Source: Astragalus membranaceus (lineage: Eukaryota; Streptophyta; Magnoliopsida; Fabales; Fabaceae). From it: a DNA stretch of 64,000 bases. Below are positions 60,801 through 64,000 of this stretch, piece after piece (the stretch's first letter is position 1; each line of letters opens with the position of its first letter). The position numbers and the translations under genes were made by a program. Under the pieces are notes generated by a model. That model was not told the DNA's origin, did no database searches, and saw only the letters and a program-made list of their open reading frames with translations. The DNA is taken from contig CM076847.1 of the NCBI GenBank assembly GCA_039519185.1, forward strand, positions 43,806,916 to 43,870,915, in the 5' to 3' direction.

Positions 60801-61247
60801 GAATGATAAGGTGGAGAATTTTTTACAACCAGGATACAACTCTTCATTTGCATCCTCAACAAGTTTATAAAATTTCTTTGCATCTTCATTTAGACCTTCA
60901 TGTACTCCACCCGCTTCAGCCACATCTTTAAATGTTTCAAATAATAAGCCATCAATATCATCAGATGAGACGGCATCTGTATCGCTATCATTGTCATGAT
61001 CTGTAAGACTTAACTCTTCACCATGGTAAATCCAATCTCTATATCCCTTTACAAATCCATATGATACTAAATGACTTTTGACAACATCTCTTACTTCCCA
61101 ACTATCATTGCAACATATAGCACATGGGCACAAAATCGTTTCTCCTACAACCTCTCCTTTGGTGAATGCAAAATCCAAAAAGTATTCAACTCCTTGTTCA
61201 TAATCGTCTCCATATGGAGGCAAGTCCACCCAATCCTTGTTTATCAT
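57863..61247 (-). CDS. TNP2-like transposase of CACTA-6
   Basis: The start is MINKDWVDLPPYGDDYEQGV (61247), just after an acceptor. Exon 1 (61247-58741) is uninterrupted for about 835 codons. It holds the transposase-associated zinc region (CPCAICC), Transposase_21 (LRWHAEERSRDGKLRHPADG, RLGLASDGFNPF, LLIPGPRSPGDAIDVYLQPL, SDYPAYAMLSGWSTKGKFAC), intact LPYWKDNNLRHNFDVMHIEK, and DUF4218 (KSHDAHILLHYLLQVAIRGI, FPPSFFDIMVHLPIHLANEV). Exon 2 (58654-57863) holds DUF4216 (GYRFHTRAREARLKTQNSGV, FVLASQVQQCFYIEDP). An A-run near 58138 lacks one base, shifting the last part (RHYVLKALPRDSFDMGE). The tail is acidic. Apart from that run it could encode a complete transposase. Confidence 0.92.
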
Positions 61248-61253
61248 GTTTGA

Positions 61254-62420
61254 TCTACTTAACAAAAATATATTATATCTACAAGGGAATAATTATAACA
61301 AATTATAGATGTAAATAGAATATTACTCTAGAGCTAATGTTCTGCCATATTAAGTAGTTTTCTAATCATAATCATATTGCAGCATATTTTTAAGTTAATT
61401 GAAAATTCCTAAAACTCCCAATCTTTTACTAGTAAGAAGAACTAACCTCAAATCAGCAAACAATGGAGTGAGCGAGCAATCAAACGTAAGCTATAGGCAG
61501 CGACAAACGGTCTACGAACTGGTTTGTGAACTTCGTTGTTTCAGAGAAGAAAGAACCCTGTAACAACAAATAAAACCAAATAATTAAACCCAAAAAATTG
61601 AAGAACAATTGAAGTTGCAGTATTACCCAATCGAAACAGAGCAATCAGTATTAATACAAATTGCTAAGCAGAATAAAACAGAGCAAACCTAATCGAAACA
61701 GAATAGCAATCAGTATTAATACAATCGAAACAGAATAAAACTACCTAACAACATGCATACAAATTGAATTCTGAGAGCAGTATTAACACAAATCGAAACA
61801 GAGCAAACATAACCACCAACTGAGAGCAGTGTACTAACCTCTAGAACTGGACCTTCAAATCAACTTCTGAATCTGAAATTAAAGAAGAAAGAGAAGAGGG
61901 AGATAAATTAGGGTTCCAATCCAATCTGAAATTGAAAACGAAAATGAAACTAGGGTTCACCTTCACAAAGAGGAAGCCATGGGAGAGAGAAGCAGAGAAT
62001 CGCAGAGAAACTGAGAGAGCGAGAGTGAGAACCTGAGATCGATTGAAGAGAGCGAGAGTGAGATTCTGAGAGAGCGAGAGTGAGAACCTGAGAGCGAGAG
62101 AGAACCTGAGAGCGAGAGCGAGAGTGAGGTTCGCGAGAGTGAGGTTCCTGAGCTTCCTGAGAGTGAGGTTCGCGAGAGTGAGTTTCTGATCGAGCTTCGC
62201 GAGAGTGATTTCTGAGAGCGAGAGTGAGTTTCTGAGAGCGAGAGTAAAATAATATCTTTTCTTTTTGTTTTAGGAGGGATGAATGAATTAGCTGTAAAAA
62301 AAAGAGAGGGAATGAGTAAAAATTTTACCGCCTAAATGAAATAAAGATAGTACCGCCTAAAATGAAATGAAAAAATGTTGAAAAGAAATTCAACCAAATC
62401 TAATTTTTAAATATAATTTT
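61254..62420 (-). other. Leader and promoter region of CACTA-6
   Basis: No coding sequence. On the minus strand it runs from the right subterminal array through a CTCTCACTCTCGCTCTC-rich stretch (62000-62250, about twenty GAGCGAGAGTGAG-type units on plus), then candidate untranslated exons and introns up to the TNP2 start. A similar C/T-rich leader is present in CACTA-4, CACTA-5 and CACTA-2. Confidence 0.5.
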
Positions 62421-62717
62421 AAAGGCAACACCAAAAGAAATGTTCCCGTTTAAAATAATTAGTGTAACAAAAAGAAACTGTTGCTAGTGAAAGTTTAGGG
62501 AACAGTTATTAAATGTTGCAAACGAAACAGGATAGCAACAATCTAAAAATGTAGTCATATAGAATTTAAGGAACCTTTATTCAGTGTTGCCAAAAGAGTG
62601 TGCTATAAAACATTGATTTAGAGGCAACAGTTCCCAAATGTTGTCTGATATGATTTAAGCAACATTTTTTGCATGTTGTCAAAGGATGTGTTGCTAGAGA
62701 CAAAAAATGTTGTAGTG

Positions 62718-63115
62718 GATTACCCCTTCTAGTGTGTCTGTTGCAAGATTAAAGCAGTTGCATGCGTTAATCGATGCATCTGAGTTTGAGATCGTGAAAC
62801 CCTAGCAGAGCTAGGTGAAGAAGACGAAGAGAAGAACGGCGTTGAGAGGAGAGGATCATCGGCCATAGAAGAGCAAGGAGAAGGAGAAGAAGAGAGGCGA
62901 GGAGAAGGAGAAGAGAGGCGTACGCGAGAGGAGGGGAGAGGAGAAGAGAGTCGTATGCGTTCTGATTTTCTGAGAGTGAAGGGTTCGCGAAGAGATAGGA
63001 GGGTGCGTACGTTTTGCGGTAGTTTAGAAGTCAGGCGTGTATACGCTTGACTTTAAAACTTTACCTCTTAATTACAAGTTTGCCACCCGTGTCTACTTAT
63101 GTAGTCAGGCGAATA
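62718..63115 (-). other. Right part of CACTA-5
   Basis: It continues CACTA-5 after CACTA-6. A purine-rich stretch (62810-62990, GAAGAGAGGCGAGGAGAAGG) corresponds to a C/T-rich leader on the minus strand. Then come subterminal units AAGTCAGGCG and GCTTGACTTTAAAA (63029-63115). The sequence stops in the N run before the terminal repeat. Confidence 0.65.
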
Positions 63116-63615
63116 NNNNNNNNNNNNNNNNNNNNNNNNNNNNNNNNNNNNNNNNNNNNNNNNNNNNNNNNNNNNNNNNNNNNNNNNNNNNNNNNNNNNN
63201 NNNNNNNNNNNNNNNNNNNNNNNNNNNNNNNNNNNNNNNNNNNNNNNNNNNNNNNNNNNNNNNNNNNNNNNNNNNNNNNNNNNNNNNNNNNNNNNNNNNN
63301 NNNNNNNNNNNNNNNNNNNNNNNNNNNNNNNNNNNNNNNNNNNNNNNNNNNNNNNNNNNNNNNNNNNNNNNNNNNNNNNNNNNNNNNNNNNNNNNNNNNN
63401 NNNNNNNNNNNNNNNNNNNNNNNNNNNNNNNNNNNNNNNNNNNNNNNNNNNNNNNNNNNNNNNNNNNNNNNNNNNNNNNNNNNNNNNNNNNNNNNNNNNN
63501 NNNNNNNNNNNNNNNNNNNNNNNNNNNNNNNNNNNNNNNNNNNNNNNNNNNNNNNNNNNNNNNNNNNNNNNNNNNNNNNNNNNNNNNNNNNNNNNNNNNN
63601 NNNNNNNNNNNNNNN
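63116..63615. other. Assembly gap of 500 N
   Basis: Exactly 500 unknown bases, a typical placeholder length, so the true distance is unknown. The reading frames that cross it are meaningless. Confidence 0.99.
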
Positions 63616-64000
63616 GTGCTGGCGGCATCGGGAGGGGAGGAGGAACATATGCGCCGTCATGATCGGATCCCGAGTCATCATGAGATGCCATATCTGTATA
63701 GATCTAGCTAAACATATACATTTAAACAAAACAAACATATACTAAACAAGGTTAACATATATAAACATATACAAAACTCATGCATTAAAATAAATAATTT
63801 GAATCCCATTCATTCTCAAACAAATAACATCCTTCATTAAAAATAACATCTTCATTAAAAATAGAATTGTTGAAACATAAATTACATTCATTCTAATTTG
63901 AATCCCATTCATTCTCAAAATCATCATCATCGGAGGAGTGAATTCTTGATACACCAATGTGGTCTGTTGCATCATCACCATCAGCATCTTCGTCATGAAT
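63616..64000 (-). pseudogene. Second copy of CACTA-1 sequence (first exon of TNP1-like gene and TNP2 3' end)
   Basis: This is the same as 3594-3979 throughout my reading except for one missing base (GGTGG becomes GGGG near 63635), at the edge nearest the gap. It holds the MASHDDSGSDHDG start of the TNP1-like gene (63691), the intergenic spacer and the acidic C-terminal end of TNP2. It is either a recent second insertion of the CACTA-1 family in the same orientation, or a duplicated contig end. Confidence 0.9.

Larger units (their letters stand above)
53365..62717 (-). mobile_element. CACTA-6, best-preserved CACTA element, nested in CACTA-5
   Basis: The terminal repeats are CACTACAACATTT (53365-53377) and AAATGTTGTAGTG (62705-62717), with target duplication GAT (53362-53364, 62718-62720). 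Subterminal units GGCAACATTTTT / AAATGTTGCC lie inside both ends (53385-53660 and 62420-62700). It is 9,353 bp long. It carries a TNP2 gene and a TNP1-like gene on the minus strand, with few lesions: one homopolymer frameshift in TNP2. The terminal repeats are the longest and best matched in the window. Confidence 0.95.
48580..63115 (-). mobile_element. CACTA-5, gene-capturing element, right end lost in the gap
   Basis: The left end CACTAGTGCAAAAAAGGG (48580) follows the trinucleotide ACT. Subterminal units AAAGTCAGGCG / CGCCTGACTT fill 48598-48960 and reappear at 63029-63115, just before the N run, so the right terminus should lie inside the gap. No transposase belongs to it. The interior (49440-53360) carries exon pieces of at least four host genes, all on the minus strand. 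CACTA-6 is inserted at 53365-62717. At least 5.2 kb of CACTA-5 itself is visible. Confidence 0.85.

Noticed and set aside
63037..63745. Long open frames of over 200 codons near the right edge
   Set aside because: They run through 500 N and are artefacts of the gap.

Overview
The window is plant nuclear DNA, most likely from a dicot. A legume is a guess from the style of the retroelements, not something I can prove. It is intergenic heterochromatin-like sequence: I find no intact host gene, no rRNA or tRNA gene and no CRISPR array. Almost every base can be assigned to a transposable element, and the elements are stacked inside one another. There is one 500-base run of N (63116-63615).

The backbone from 1 to about 20256 is made of Ty3/gypsy (Athila-type) retrotransposons on the minus strand. 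Element B has an LTR at 18942-20256, a tRNA-Asp primer site at 18918, decayed gag, and protease/RT. It is cut at 15268 by LTR C. LTR C is cut at 14505 by element A (LTR 12772-14504, tRNA-Asp primer site, gag at 11091-12660). Element A is cut by CACTA-1 (890-11026, target duplication TAA) and resumes at 889-1 with its 3' noncoding region.

From 21384 the window is dominated by CACTA (En/Spm) DNA transposons. CACTA-2 (21384-47290, duplication TAT) encodes a TNP2-type transposase and a second gene ending in a Ulp1-like protease domain. Its transposase gene is split by CACTA-3 (25060-36267, duplication AGA). Its second gene is split by CACTA-4 (38379-44403, duplication TTT). Removing either insertion plus one copy of its target duplication restores the reading frame exactly. 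CACTA-3 also has both genes and carries a solo LTR (33331-35842, duplication GAAAA). CACTA-4 has no transposase but carries exon pieces of host genes (ABCB transporter, a Fused-type kinase, cysteine synthase, DNA topoisomerase II).

CACTA-5 starts at 48580 and reaches the gap. It is another gene-capturing element, with pieces of proteasome alpha-2, CIPK kinase, TatD nuclease, glycolate oxidase and probably an MRS2 magnesium transporter. It is split by CACTA-6 (53365-62717, duplication GAT), the best-preserved transposase-bearing element here. A Helitron (6734-8010) sits inside the CACTA-1 transposase gene.

In the autonomous-type elements the two genes are expected to work together. TNP2 is the catalytic transposase. 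The TNP1/TNPA-like protein is thought to bind the subterminal repeat arrays that flank each element. CACTA-4 and CACTA-5 lack both and would depend on supply in trans. The last 385 bases (63616-64000) repeat 3594-3979 with a single one-base difference, right after the gap. This is either a very young copy of CACTA-1 or an assembly duplication.
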